This document shows, one piece after another, positions 22,681-34,932 of a DNA stretch of 64,000 nt; the stretch's first letter is position 1; every line of letters starts with the position of its first letter. The stretch is from Breviolum minutum Mf 1.05b.01 (Eukaryota; Sar; Dinophyceae; Suessiales; Symbiodiniaceae), in assembly GCA_000507305.1 (NCBI GenBank), contig DF239846.1:1-64000 (forward strand). Direction: 5' to 3'. Position numbers and translations under genes: made by a program. The notes under the pieces were generated by a model, which did not search any database, was not told the origin of the DNA, and saw only the letters and a list, made by a program, of their open reading frames with translations.

Positions 22681-22875
22681 GTGTTGTAGTCTTGGACTAC
22701 TTGGGAGCCAATCGTTGGAATAAATCCCCCTCAAACCTCGAAGCTGTTGCAAGGAAGGCAAGACAAATTGTGTTCAGAAACTCCACTCGTTTGGAAGCCA
22801 CAATCTTGGTTTTATAGTTGTACTGGTAACACATCTTTGCGATACTTTTTGCGTTTAGCAAACAGGCGGAACCAG

Positions 22876-22972
22876 GGTGGACAGGCAGAGAACCAAGGCA
22901 TTGACGCACATCTTCAAGCCACGTTCAGCGGCCATTTTCCCGTCCAGCGAACCTTCGCGGAAGCGGCGGTGA
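22876..22972 (+). CDS. Candidate terminal exon with basic tail
   Basis: Acceptor ACCAG|G supplies the single base needed by the exon ending at 22680. The frame then runs 31 codons to TGA. The product is basic and ends SSEPSRKRR, a possible nuclear-localisation-like tail. A second frame in the same GC-rich patch is open too (ending AEAAVTAP). Confidence 0.35.
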
Positions 22973-23254
22973 CGGCGCCCTGACAGGCCAGATGCTCCGT
23001 GGGTCTCGGTCTCACGGTATCACACGTCAAACAGTAAAGCACAACAATCTGAACAAGCTGGGGTAAATGGGATTAAATGGGATGAGGTCATGAGGAGATT
23101 CTACTGTTGAGAATGTTGATAGCCTTGTGGAATGGGGGAAGTAAATGTCAGTTCTTTAAAGATTAACTTTTCCCTAAATTGATGATTCAAAATAATGTCT
23201 TCTTGGAAAGACTATCACCCGGTTTGAACTCTCATGAACTCATTAACTCCGAAG

Positions 23255-23397
23255 GCATGGTGCGGAAAGCGGTGAAGGCAAAAGAGCCCAAAGATGTTAT
23301 CATGACACCCAAGGATGCGGTGGGGTTGATGCTTCAGTGGCTGATCCTTAGCGAGATGCACAGACACATGTGCGAGCTATACGTCGATACGTCATGA
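23255..23397 (+). CDS. Candidate terminal exon, 46 codons and stop
   Basis: After CCGAAG|G the plus strand encodes a natural-looking segment (for example KEPKDVIMTPKDAVGLMLQW, then MHRHMCELYVD) up to a TGA at 23395. It may be the last exon of a separate plus-strand gene. The family is unknown. Confidence 0.45.
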
Positions 23398-23721
23398 TAC
23401 CTTGTGAATCTTGTAGCTATGCATGGCCATGCTAGACCTTTGCAGGGTTTTTTGCAGCTTTCCTTCGATTGGCTTGGTCAGTCAAATGGCTGATTTGGTG
23501 ATCTTGGACTTGAACTGAGTTAGATCAATTTCTTACTGTAGGGGATATCATAGTGTATTATATTGTGTATTCTAGAGCACTTTTTTCCATCAGGGAGATT
23601 CACCTGGTCAATGCAGATCAACTGCTTATTTTTCGCAGACACTTCGCAGCAGATACAGACATTCCAACTGGAGCCACGGTATGGCCGACCATACTCCATT
23701 CTGGTTGACTCGTATCTCAGA

Positions 23722-23759
23722 GAAGTTAACCAAGCGGCTGGAAGTTAACCAAGCGGCTG
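23722..23759. repeat. Perfect 19-bp tandem duplication
   Basis: The unit gaagttaaccaagcggctg occurs twice without a base between and without mismatch, which indicates a recent local duplication. Confidence 0.9.
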
Positions 23760-24759
23760 GGGATTTTGGGCTCTGAAATCTTCGGATTTGGCCAATTTAC
23801 TAGTTAATGGGTGTCGCTGGGATGGTTTTATCATTTTTATAACATTTTTATCCGTATTGCATGCACTGCGTCATTGCTCGTACCATCCCCTTACAACTGA
23901 TTATCAATCACCATTGAAATGACGTTTTCTTCACGGCCTGGCCAATGATTGACCAAATTCTAATTGACAGGAGGGCAAAGTCAAAAAGACCATCAACAAG
24001 AGCACCTCGACTTTGCTCTGGAGTCTGTACTGGGTTGTCTCTGACTTAAAGTTAAGGGATTGGAGGTGCATGTTTCACAACTCAAAACTGTGCATGGGAA
24101 ATCGTAAAGATGGGCGGGATGGAGGAAATTGGTGAATTGTCTTGAATCTTTGTTTTTGTATGTTTTCGTTCTGAAATAAAGAAGGAACGAAAAAACCACT
24201 TTGTTGCCATCCTTCTCCCAAGACAGCCCGTAACATGCTGCTTTATAGCGATGCATAAAGACTAGATCCACCTTAGGGTCTCACGTCAATATGAACTGGT
24301 CCTTTCTTTCTGAGATTTTCTCAGGCTCACGTTGGTGCCGAATTGCGGTTCAAGAGATGAATTGTGATGATACGACGCATGTGATCGTGTAGGTTTAGAC
24401 TTCTGAGAACACTACCCAGAATGTAAAATTGATCTTTGGGGTTTCGTTTTAAACAAACTTCACAAACTCAAAGATCAAAGGCAGTGCCCCCATGTGGGAC
24501 TTGTGAGCTCGCATAAGTTGGATGAAAATTGTCAAAGCTGCTACTTGAAGTATCTTGAGCTTTAAAGGTGTGACTCCACAATGCAGGCTTTCCAAATCAA
24601 AAGCCTCTTTAAAGCTGTTCATATTAATAGCATGCCGTAACTCTATAGAGTAAAATTATGTACCAGTGACAAGGTACTCGTAGGAGACTCCCATGCTTGA
24701 TCTTCTAAAAATCAATGGGCACTGCATAGCTCAATGTTGAATTCCGAGTCAATTTCTAC
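23760..24759. other. No supported gene
   Basis: AT-leaning sequence with scattered short frames on both strands; nothing recognised. Confidence 0.4.
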
Positions 24760-24878
24760 CTGCTGTGTATGACCACATTCCATCCACATTCGCACATTTC
24801 TCGAGGCCAGCGCCGCAAGACGGCCAAGGCCCGGCCAAAGCTCCCTGCGGCGGCTGAGAGCCGCAAGCAGCGGCGATG
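24760..24878 (-). CDS. Candidate exon, PPR- or TPR-like helix pair
   Basis: In a sharp GC-rich island the minus strand encodes LSAAAGSFGRALAVLRRW and further on ECGWNVVIHS, then meets donor GTAGAA at 24759. Spacing and residues resemble a pentatricopeptide repeat (alternating small and hydrophobic residues, then WNVVIHS). PPR proteins are abundant RNA-binding organelle proteins in dinoflagellates. The plus strand of the same island is also open from a CGAG|G acceptor at 24797, so the strand is uncertain. Confidence 0.3.
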
Positions 24879-25885
24879 CTTGGAGAGAAAAGCGCTTTTG
24901 GGAGAACGATACGAACGAAAATGGATGACATTTCACAAGTCCTTTTGGAGCTTTTGGAAGTTTTCACCGGATTTCAGCTGTTTCTTGGGGCGTTTTTGAA
25001 TTTCTCTTTAGCTTGGAAAGAAGCACCAAAAAAAGGAAAAATTGCTATCCTCCGATAAGTACTTCTGACTTCTAGATACAGTAAAACTAGCCACTTTCTG
25101 CTTGGTTAAGAGATCAGCTCCAACCGTATCCTATGTCCTGTGCTGGCCTGATCAAATTGTCACTATCGATGGATAGGGTAGTATATTCCAGAGAACCATG
25201 CTTTGTGCATCATGCATTGCTTGTACTTGGAATGCAATGGACTATAACGTACAATACTACAACTATCTAATTCTCTATATTGCATAGTAGTAGCAATGAA
25301 GGATTGAATGGATGTTGGGCAGGGGACTGCAGAACCCTGTTGTTCTTCTGACGATACGGCGTCCTAAGGAAAACGCATTGCATCATCCGCTGGAGGCTGC
25401 ATTCGGCTGTTGGACAACCATTTCGCGGCTGTTATGACCTTTTTTGAGGGTATTTACCAATTGGAAATATACGTATAACATGTATAAATCGAAGAGCTAC
25501 TTGCATGCTTGTACCAACTCTTAGTCTCAAGCAGCACCGATTTGCACATGGCGCACATTGCTGTACGTTTGGAGGTTTGCTTTTTCAGCCATTGGAACTC
25601 TTGGGATCTCAATCACAAATTCTTCATTTTTATGTTTATTCACCTTTCCCATATGCAAGTTATTCATAAGACTGTTGTGTTCTCGGATCAACACTAACTG
25701 TCGAGTCTATTTGGATCGGACAGTAGTGATGTTTTCTTCTCGTATAACGAACCCTTAACATCGTCGAAATGAGTTCAGCTTTTGTTGTATGTGATTGGTA
25801 GGATGGCAACCAACAATCCAAGTGATGATCTTGTCTCTCCATATCATTCATGACCAAAAATATCTCTTTGTCCTGGTGTCACCAG

Positions 25886-25967
25886 GCAGCGGAGAGACGT
25901 CAGAGCAGTTGAAAACACGACAAGCAGTGGAGTGGAAGGAGATGAAGGCGCGGCCGCATTGCTTCTC
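25886..25967 (+). CDS. Candidate exon, unknown protein
   Basis: CACCAG|G opens a frame that stays open for over 70 codons with no ATG start. The first 27 codons up to donor GTGTAC are Glu/Val/Ala-rich (GVEGDEGAAALLL). The frame after this donor is still protein-like (YPHYEPLRRFVTLQQC), so a later donor near 26061 is possible. Confidence 0.4.
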
Positions 25968-27097
25968 GTGTACCCACACTACGAGCCATTGAGAAGATTT
26001 GTAACACTGCAGCAATGCGTTTTGCATCATTTTGCTGTTTGCCATGGCCCAGGCGCAAGTGGTGCAACTGAAAAAAGCACGACAGAAGTTGCCACGACGA
26101 GGTGACTGCGTCAATGGAGGAAGCGTGTCTTGAGCCTTGGGGTCATGGTCTTGTGTAATAGTCCAACATGCATCCAGTTTTCGAAATGTGAGAGAAATCC
26201 TTGGGTTTTCAAGACCATTCATCTATATTCCGTGCTATTTGACCTCTTCAGTCGGCCACTTCTTTTGATGAAACAAGTCACTCCCATATCAGTCATCCTT
26301 CGGTCACGAGACTTTGACGAGGTAATCAAGTAACCAAGCATCAACTTCATTAGATTTTATTAGGATTGAAATTTGCGACATGCAAGAGGCCATGAAGGTC
26401 ACAGGGAATGTTTGATTCTTTGAATGTCAGCCTGTTTGTTTGCTTGGTTTTGTTGATTTTATGTGAGGCAGCAAAGATCAAAAGGAGGTTTTGTCGAAGC
26501 AGATTCGGCAACTCCAAGAAGACATGCAGGTGCCTCCAAGAAGACAAAAAGTGATGTACAGCACGAAGTACAAAGTCACAGATCGAAACTTGAACTTTAC
26601 TCAGATTTGCTAGGCACTCATGGATGGTTAGGTTGTTCAGGGTAAAGATGGTTCAAAAACCTTGAGAAAGTGAATAGTAAATCTGTCGTATTGCTCATCA
26701 TCCCATGTTTTCGACGGGGTTTTAAATGTATGATTATGATAATATGATGGTGTGATGTATACGGTATGTGCATTCCAACTTGTGCACGATTTGCAAACCA
26801 TCAAAAGAGACCCTCAAAATCCTGCGGATAGGCGTCGGAAGATGTACTATCATACCTTTTGGGATTTCATATCTTTGGGAAATCTTGTGTCCCCCTTAGG
26901 TCTTATCCCTCTTGATGCAAGTGTCACTGAGATATGCCAGTGGTAAAGCCGCATGCCCCGGAAAGCCCCTGGCCCAATGGCTCTCCTTTTCAGGGAGCCA
27001 AGGGAGCCATGTCACACCCGATCTACAAGTGACTGAAGTGACTGTGGCAGTTTTGACCACATTTTCACTGCAATTGATGCTTGCTTCCCGGTCCCAG

Positions 27098-27211
27098 GTG
27101 AGACATGTGGCAGAACTGAAGGCGGCTGGTTTGGACACCGCCGATGCTGAAAAGGACTCAAGTGACTGGCAGGATCCAAAATCCATCGAAATCCCACCAA
27201 AATCGTCTTGA
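27098..27211 (+). CDS. Candidate exon, acidic tail to stop
   Basis: TCCCAG|G starts VRHVAELKAAGLDTADAEKD in phase 0. The frame is open to TGA at 27209-27211. Possible inner donors are GTGACT after 27163 and a GA donor after 27174. It is hydrophilic and unrecognised. Confidence 0.4.
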   Translation: MRHVAELKAAGLDTADAEKDSSDWQDPKSIEIPPKSS

Positions 27212-27674
27212 GGTTGCGACCCATTTGAGACTTCAAAAGGTTCTGCACGTTCCAAAGAATGTCCCTCTAAAGATGTTGCTAGATGTTAAAAGCATAAAAG
27301 TGTTACACTCCGACTACAGATCTTTGTGCTTGGGTAGTCAGAAGAAAGAGTGTTTGGGGTACCTGGGGTTGTGTGGACCTATTTGCAAAATGGCTTGGCT
27401 TTCATAGTGGTCATTCTCTTTGTCATCATGGTCATCACCCCCATCATCGTCCTCGTCAGTCTTACCGCCGTTGCGAAATCGTCATTGTCATCAACCATGG
27501 TGATCCTACATGGCAACCAATTGACCATTTATTGACAAATTATTCATGATGTTTGAGGTTGGAATTCAACGCTGGGTCACATCACATAAGTTACTATGTT
27601 TTCATAAGCCATGATAAACCATGATAAACCCACATTTCAATTGTTGCAATTTATGACTCTTCATACAATGCAGT

Positions 27675-27822
27675 GCCGGAGCCCCACGGTGCCCCCGCAA
27701 GGACGACATGGATCTCTAAGTCCCAACCGCCCAAGATGGGTGCGTCAACAAACGGAGATCCGCGCGCCGAAAGAAAAGACAGTGCAGCTTGCACCAAGAC
27801 GTTGCCCGTTGGAAGCTTAAAC
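27675..27822. other. GC-rich island, coding on an undecided strand
   Basis: Three frames on the plus strand and one on the minus strand (for example NVLVQAALSFLSARG) are all open across about 150 GC-rich bases. An exon is likely here, but strand and frame cannot be settled by eye. Confidence 0.35.
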
Positions 27823-28441
27823 GAGATATTAACAAGATAAGAAAAGGACATATCAATTGTGAAACGGTATGGGATGATGAAAATTATCCAATGTATCCGA
27901 TGGTCGCGTCCAAGCAAAACATCAAGACTTATCTACAAAAAATCCCTTGCCACTGAAACAGTCTCAGTCTTTTCCTGCTGTAGATGTTGATGGTGGAAAT
28001 CAATTTGGAAACATGTGCTCCCCTTGATGCAAATTGGCAAGTGAGGTAAATTATTTTTAACGCGAACATCATAGTAAATCCAAGTGAATCGCGACGACTT
28101 TGGGGGAACGCGAAGCTATCTGTGAACCGTTTCATGGTGAGTGTTACTTTGTATCATGATTGAATCATTGTAGCTTTCAGATGCTTTCAGTTCTGGATTT
28201 CTGTTCTGGATTTCTGTGCCATGTACAAGAACACAAGCAATCGCCGTGGCAAACACGCACTCTTGAATCCTTGGCTGGTTTCATGCTTCTTCCACAAAAT
28301 CATCCGTAATCGATTCGTCACCAAGCTTTGCAAAAGCTGATGATTATGTTCCGGACAACACAAAACACCAGTAGAACACATTTAGCACAAACCTCACAGA
28401 CCATCTGATTCTGTACCCTGGAAGCCTGAAAGCGTCACCAG

Positions 28442-28495
28442 GACAACCAGGACCTAGCCTTGAACGACGTTGAGGAGGAGCACTCGACTGCTCAG
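28442..28495 (+). CDS. Candidate exon, 18 codons, acidic
   Basis: CACCAG|G, then DNQDLALNDVEEEHSTAQ in phase 0/0, then donor GTGTCG. Both sites are good. It may join the block at 28735 in phase. Confidence 0.45.
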
Positions 28496-28734
28496 GTGTC
28501 GAAACCATGCAAAAACGCTGGAAGCAGCAATTCTTCGCTGTCCAGTCATGAAAACCGCAAAAAGTCAATCTGTTTTCTGCAGATCTGACAAAGTGAGAAG
28601 GAAATGTGCATGTCACGAGAGAGTATTTTGTGTCTAGAGCATGGCGGCATGGCGTGCAGGAATGGTGGATAGGAGTCATTGTGGCGATGGGTCCATTGTT
28701 TTGATACCGGTAATGGTTGGGATGCATTTGCCAG

Positions 28735-29034
28735 AAATTGGATTCAAGAACTCAGAACATCAATCATTTGCTTGTTGCATTTGAAGGATTCGTTGCTTTT
28801 GCCGGTTTCCTCGCAATTGAAGCCTCCTCAAGTTGGTTCAGAAGGTTTGCCAAGAATGAGACTTCAAATCCCCGTATTGACCCCAAGTCAGCAGCGTCAC
28901 ACTCTTCACTCCACTGCTTCCCCATCCCCTATGCTGTGGGCCAGGAAACAAATGTCAACGACATGGACATCTTGGAAGGTTTAGACTTGGACAAACTGTT
29001 TGTGGATGTGCCTTTTCAGGATACCGATGGATGA
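28735..29034 (+). CDS. Candidate terminal exon, 99 codons
   Basis: This is the longest natural-looking non-transposon frame in the left half. From TTGCCAG it runs to TGA at 29032. It has a hydrophobic stretch near its start (HLLVAFEGFVAFAGFLAI), possibly one membrane span, then a polar segment and an acidic end (ILEGLDLDKLFVDVPFQDTD). The phase agrees with the exon ending at 28495. No family is recognised. Confidence 0.5.
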   Translation, partial: KLDSRTQNINHLLVAFEGFVAFAGFLAIEASSSWFRRFAKNETSNPRIDPKSAASHSSLHCFPIPYAVGQETNVNDMDILEGLDLDKLFVDVPFQDTDG

Positions 29035-29327
29035 CTGGCACTTTGTGGGTTTTCGATGGTTTTCGCAGGTATTTTCTTGTCACTTGGGCCACTTGGGTCT
29101 TCAGGGTTGCCGACAACTAAGAATTCAACAAGACTTCGAATCTGACTCGGACCTGAGATGAACTTGGATCATCCTGTAGGTTCAACCGGCATCCTTCTAC
29201 AATGCCTAGACAAGAGCAACCGATACACCTAATAGAGCTATGTACAGCCTGCATGTGCTGGTAGAGGGGTTGCAGAGCGCATCCCGGAAAATGCTAGAGA
29301 TCTAGACACGTCCACCACGACTTGTAC

Positions 29328-29387
29328 CTGGCCAAGTGAGGATGGCCCTCTTTACGAGCACCACTTCACCGATCAACAGGCTCCCGC
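29328..29387 (-). CDS. Candidate minus-strand exon, 19 codons
   Basis: Minus-strand acceptor CCCAG|G, then 2 bases, 19 codons (GSLLIGEVVLVKRAILTWP) and 1 base, then donor GTACAA. Hydrophobic, with good splice sites; function unknown. Confidence 0.4.
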
Positions 29388-29634
29388 CTGGGTTGGATTC
29401 TTTGTTTGAGGGTTTCAATGGATAGTCCATATATGTCCATATGATCCGATGGCCCAAATTCTTGAATTGGTTTGTCATTTGTGTGAAAGCATTTGAACCC
29501 AAATTCTTTGCATCCTCCTCATGACAGGGAATTCATTTGAGGGAGGAGAAATTAGCTAAATTACCACCGTTCCTTGGCGTTTTGGATTCAAACCCTTGGA
29601 AGAGTCTATACTGGATCCAGCGCGTAAGCAGTCC

Positions 29635-30015
29635 TTACCCATCTTCGTGCATGTGAACATCAAGTCTCAAACTTCCCAGGAGCCAGAGACGGAGACTGCC
29701 ATAGGTGTGTCCGGGATGTCTCTCAAAAATGCAGTTGGAAAGATTCGACTTTGATGAACCTACAAACGTACAAGGTGAATCTGTTCTTCCAGAAAGCTTT
29801 CCAAGTCTTGTTGAAAGTGTAGTGAAATCCTCAAGCTGCCGAGTCCGGCCGAACCAGTTCTTGCCATAGGACGTCTCTTTTGCCGTTTTAAAACAGCTCT
29901 TTCGACTTTTGTGAATGATTGTGTAAAGCATTGTACCAGCATAGACCCCAAACAGTTGAGAGTAGTCGTAGTCAAGTCCCTCCCAAAATCCCCAGCCCAA
30001 GCCCAGCTCAAGCAT
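29635..30015 (-). CDS. Candidate minus-strand frame, 126 residues
   Basis: An ATG at 30015 opens a 126-codon frame. The first third looks natural, with Gly, Trp and Tyr alternating (GWGFWEGLDYDYSQLFGVYA). The end is less convincing, so an unseen donor probably truncates it. No homologue is recognised. Confidence 0.3.
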   Translation of the reverse strand: MLELGLGWGFWEGLDYDYSQLFGVYAGTMLYTIIHKSRKSCFKTAKETSYGKNWFGRTRQLEDFTTLSTRLGKLSGRTDSPCTFVGSSKSNLSNCIFERHPGHTYGSLRLWLLGSLRLDVHMHEDG

Positions 30016-33000
30016 ACCCAAGCGCAAGCGCACGTGCCACGCCTTTTTTTCTAAGAGGAAACCCCACAGTTAAAAAAGATAACGATGTAAAGGAATGAGA
30101 CGATGTAAAGGGAGAAACTCCCAGAAAAAGGACAGTTGCCTGCATTTTATCATAGTTCTAGGATGTTCCAGAAGTCATGATGTGTATAACATGATACAAA
30201 TATACTTGATGTCATATGTACAACCTTAGATATTGGCTTTTTTGGCGTAGTCTGTACAGATCGTTTCTTGATTCCACATTAATCCTCAAGTAGAAGTTCA
30301 TGTTCACCGAGGAGACACAAAGGCAACTCACAACTCCACACAGAGAGGGATTAGAAGACTCTCATTTGGAATCAGCACACCTGAGCCAGGCCCTTGGTCT
30401 TCCGGAGTGGCTGCACCTCTGGTTTGGGATGCAGGAGGGCCTCAGGAGGGAGACGGGGATGGCTCGAGGTCAAAGGATGGCAAGATATTTAACTATTTAA
30501 CTAAATGTCAAAGTCCTTTTTTGTCTGATCCAAACTTCAGATACAAACGCAACAGGTTCTTTTTTTTGAAGGATCGCACTGTGCAAACTTAGTTCAGACG
30601 GCAAGGAACCCTACTCACCTCAATCCTTGCAACGTTAAGTTCCTGCACATGTCAATTTTCCGGCTCTTTTTAATCCTTGAGCTCAACAGGATGGCTATGG
30701 TATGATTGAGGATCACACTTGAGTCGCATTGTGCAATTGTGCGTCGTGTTTTTCTATCGTTGTTGTATTTGTTCCTTTTCAATGAGTTGTCGCAGCACCA
30801 GGGAGTATTTTGGACCCCATATCAAATTACGACATGTAGGAGGCAGGAGGCACTGTGCCTCTCCCTGCCCAAGCCAATCAGACCGTGGCAGCATGTCAAA
30901 CACCTAGTGTGTCGGTATGGAAGCATGATGAAGTAGTAAGTATGATGTTTGTATGGGTTTGGCAGAATGACAGTGCCCCACTTGGCCAAGAGTCTTCGAT
31001 GTCAAGCCACCAAGCAGAGAAGACATGATAGTCTACTAAGTAGATTGAGAAATGATTTGCTGTGCAGATTGCGGAGCAGGAAATTGATCCAGAGCAGGGC
31101 ATTGGCCTGGGTGACCTAGTTTAATTTTCAAGGTCAAGGAGTCGCTTGAAGCCTGAGCGCCTTCACAGGGAACCTCTGGGCCAATGGACGGCCATGGTTC
31201 AGAATTTAAAAGAAACATGCGCATGATCGCATATATACATTTTTAAACCCACCACCACGTCCCAAACGGTTCTGGCAGCGAAACACAAAGCGTAAACGGA
31301 TCTTTTAAACGAATTTTTGAAATGCCAAGGCGTTCGGTGCTGCAACGCTGCTTCCGCAGAGTTGCAGATACGTTGTGCCAACCGTGCGCTCACGACCTCT
31401 AGGAGCGGCTGATGTGTTGCAGTCCCAGGTGTTTTGCTCGGAACCAGGTGACAAGTCATATTGTATATAATATATATATATATAAATATTATATAGTATA
31501 GTTAATCTATTAATTTTATGATATATAATATCGAGATATTGCACTTTTTCAAAAGCTAAGTTTGTAGATATTCAGTGTAGGAGGTACTACAATGGCCAAG
31601 AATGGGTACAGTACACTAGACTTGGACCCTGGACATTTTTTGTCATCCAGGCTGGTGAGAATGATTTCTGGATATTTCTGGATAGTAAATTAAATTTGTG
31701 CTCAAGGCTTCGATCAACACTGACAACAGAGGCAGATTTTTTTTCCAGGCGATCCAGTTTACTCATGTTTTATCTATGCTTGGTTTCACTTGGAAAGACC
31801 ACAATCCTCTCCAGCTTGAAAAGGCATTTCCACTTCCACTTGACTTTCTTCAGAGGAACTTTGCATTGCTTGACAAAGAGGTTGTCATTATAGGTCACTA
31901 TATATAGCGGGAATATGAGGGGAATCACATGAAGCTTCGGCAAAGTGATAATTTTCCATCTCGAATTGGACATTTTTCACCAGCAGTGGAGATGGGATAT
32001 CTCAGATATCTCCATTTGGCCAATTGTCTTTTGGGGTTGAAAGCAATTCGAGGTACTGCGGAGCCATTGCCGCAGCCCACGTCCTGCGATCCGCAGAAAG
32101 TCTTGATAGTAGCGTGACCTGTGTCAAACGAGTCTATCAGGTTCCCACGTTGGGGAGAGAGATGATATTTGTAGTGCTGAATGGCTCTTGGGCGAACACT
32201 TGAACACTTTGCCGTTTAATTCTTTTTTTGGTGGAGATGAAAATGAAATCCTTGATACGATTGGATTTGTGTATACGATTGACGGTACTTTGTTTTTTGC
32301 TGCAGAATTGTTCCTTGTAAGTGATGTAGACTATCCCCAAACTTCGGGAAATTTGATCATGGTCCCAGTCACTGAGATGAGTGCAGACGGGAATGATCAT
32401 CAAAGTAAGCGCTTTGGAAAAGATATTGAAGAACAAAGGTGGCAAGGAGGTAATCCTTGCAGAGCTGATCGCCCTACTTTGGGGAAAAGTGAAGTGCTCG
32501 AAGCAAACCCTTGAAGTCCCATATTACAATTGACAATAATTGACATAATATATCATTATAATGAATTTGCTATCGATGGGTTTGAATGTGTACTGTAGCT
32601 GTCGGAGAATCATAGAGAGTCCCTGTTGATGATTCGTCACTGCAGAGCATTGCAGTGGAGCTACCGGTTCAGAATGCAGGTATGCTACGGAGCACGTGCA
32701 CAGTTTTGCCCGCTACACCTTGCCTTTGAACGTGACTCGGTTGATGAAGTTTGGACGAGAAGTTGATGAACAGATGATGTAAGATGGAAACGGTAAAAGT
32801 GGTAAAAATTGTGAACATGCGGATGAGACCGGTCCAGATTGCATGCATTATTGTCATACGTCATTCCTTGATCCGATTGCAGTTGCTGCGACATCGGAAC
32901 TGTGTCAATAAGGAATACCACTCTTTTCAGCCTAGCCTCGATCAGTGCTAGATTGCACAGCATCCAAATATGAGTGATTGAATGAATTGGCCATCCGATC

Positions 33001-33718
33001 AGAGTCCTGTGAATCGAAATGATTTGAACGTCATACAATGGACGGTTTGCGTGGCGGAGGTGGCTGCAAATGAGTAAAAGCCACGATACAATTGTGCTGA
33101 CCTTGACGGAAACGATACAATTATCAGGGCTCAAGTTCCAAGGTCTCACTCAGCCTCGGGGTCGACTCCTCGCTTGATTAAGGCAAATTGGGCACGCCGC
33201 TTCAATCATTCATTCGTGATCGACACGCGGGAACGTGCCACGGGAGGCGCATGCGAGACTTCAAAAATTTTGCTCTCAACTCAAAACTACTCTCCCTCAA
33301 GACTACCACATTGTCCCAAATGCTCAAAACAATTTTGTTTGAACACGAAGCGGTGCGTCTTGCAAGGGGTTTCGTCAAAGGATACTGGGGCTGAACGATT
33401 CCACAAGGAGTGACATATTGGTTTATTCAACCAGCTGAAGGTTGCCCTTGTCCAACCTAACGTAGCAGAAGATTGCCAGCATAGCTAGGAATCTGATTAG
33501 GGAAACTACATCCTTATCACCAAGCGAGGTTTTGGTAGATGGTTTTGGCATCTTTCAGCTATTCAGAGACTCTTCGGAAAGAGGTAAGTGCCATGCTCTT
33601 ATCCAATATGGAGTCTTTCAATCTGCACTTGGAAAATTCAAATGAAGAAATAAGAAGGCGGAGACTGTGCGTCTGACCGCTTTGCAACTGATCTTACTTA
33701 AATGCCTTAAACTCGCAC
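30016..33718. other. No firmly supported gene; some weak exon-like patches
   Basis: Weak patches lie at 30390-30480 (plus, two open frames), 31120-31200 (minus), 31270-31420 (minus, a helical frame with PLLEVVSARLAQRICNSAEA) and 32188-32514 (plus, 108 codons without ATG and crossing a GTAAGT). A TA-rich microsatellite lies at 31457-31500. None can be assigned. Confidence 0.3.
31457..31500. repeat. TA-rich microsatellite
   Basis: Imperfect (TA)n with aat interruptions. Similar short TA runs are at about 14237, 21571, 38259, 48856 and 62896. Confidence 0.75.
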
Positions 33719-33871
33719 CTTGCATGTCAAGCAGAAACTGCAACAACATTGTTGGATCAAGGGTCGTGAAGGCCTGGCCTGAAAAGGGTCCACCGTTCTG
33801 AGCAATGAAGTTATTCGGCCTTTGGTTCTTGCCTTTGGTCGTAGCACTGAAGCGTCGCACAGAAGCGTTGC
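33719..33871 (-). CDS. Candidate minus-strand exon, 50 codons
   Basis: Minus-strand acceptor CTTCAG|G and donor GTGCGAG bound exactly 2 + 150 + 1 bases, all open. The product is polar at first (SVRRFSATTKGKNQRPNNF) and helical later (DPTMLLQFLLDMQ). It may belong to the same minus-strand gene as 34426 and 34933, though phases leave room for further exons. Confidence 0.5.
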
Positions 33872-34425
33872 CTGAAGGCAGGGTCCCAAGCCGCAATCCC
33901 GAAATTCCGGAATTGCTTGTAAGTGCCGTAAGTGCAGTAACTGAACAGTCCCCACCCTAAGCCATTGGTGATTCATATACTGTTTGACAATGGCTTGAGA
34001 CACTAACTCCAGTCAAACTTCCCTTTTCCCGGTAGGAAAGGTGGCTAGGCTTGCAGGACCCACGCAGGCTGTACATTTAGTGTTCCACAACAGTGGTTTC
34101 ACTCAAAAGATGTTGGTTGATACGTGGAACAGGGCCATGTAGTCATGTCTGCTTCTCCATGAAAACTCTTGATGAAGTTCACTTCGTACATTTTGTACAT
34201 TGTACATCTTTGTACATATTACAGTACCTTTGGATTATTTTACGTTTGTCCACAAAATGTTGGATGCCTTGGGTGACATACATATATACAAACAAATTAT
34301 ACTTAACGTACTATTTAAATAGTCAATTAAAATGTTTCATGCTAATTCCGTTATATCATTCACATGTTAATAGAACAGAAGTTTTCTGTCACTGTTTCTC
34401 GACTCAGTTGTCTCAGTTGAGCCAC

Positions 34426-34563
34426 CTGACGAAGGCTCTGTGTCTTTGGCATTGGGTAATGCAGCAGCACCGTCCCACGAACTTCCTGAGCTCTTTGGCA
34501 GACTTATCGGATTCGTCTCTGTGAGATTTCTGATAACCTTGCTATTTGCTGCCCCCAAGGGAC
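34426..34563 (-). CDS. Candidate minus-strand exon, 45 codons, Ser/Thr-rich
   Basis: Acceptor TTAAG|G and donor GTGGCT bound 2 + 135 + 1 bases. The segment (for example NLTETNPISLPKSSGSSWDG) has low-complexity polar content typical of a linker. A MGAANSK-like start would only arise if TTG at 34558 were read as a start, which I reject. Confidence 0.45.
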
Positions 34564-34932
34564 CTTAAAGATACCCAAAAAGACCTTAAATACCCTATGC
34601 ATCCAACACGTCCCTGTAGAGACAGATGCTACATATTATATGATATGTGGTTGTATGATGTTGTATGGGTATATCAATGTCGCTGAGAGATTGCAAATCA
34701 GGAGCCAGTCGCGGGTCACTTTCATCCAATTTTGGTCATCTCTTTGGACTTGCCTCAGTTTAGATGTGAAAGATTTGGGAAGATTTCCAACATGTCAGGA
34801 AAGATCCAAAGATCAAAGGCTCTAGGATTTCTCAACTGTAACATGTCAGACCAGACCAGATGTTTGGGCAAATGATTACATATATACGATTCCCGAAAGA
34901 CCATGTAATAGTTTGGTGAGATAAGACATGAC

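Noticed and set aside
32188..32514. 108-codon plus-strand frame, acidic
   Set aside because: No ATG at its start, a GTAAGT inside, and an equally long minus-strand frame; it was not supported as a gene.
34367..34558. N-myristoylated MGAANSK start on the minus strand
   Set aside because: The first codon is TTG, not ATG, and the frame continues upstream to a splice-like acceptor; it is better read as an internal exon.
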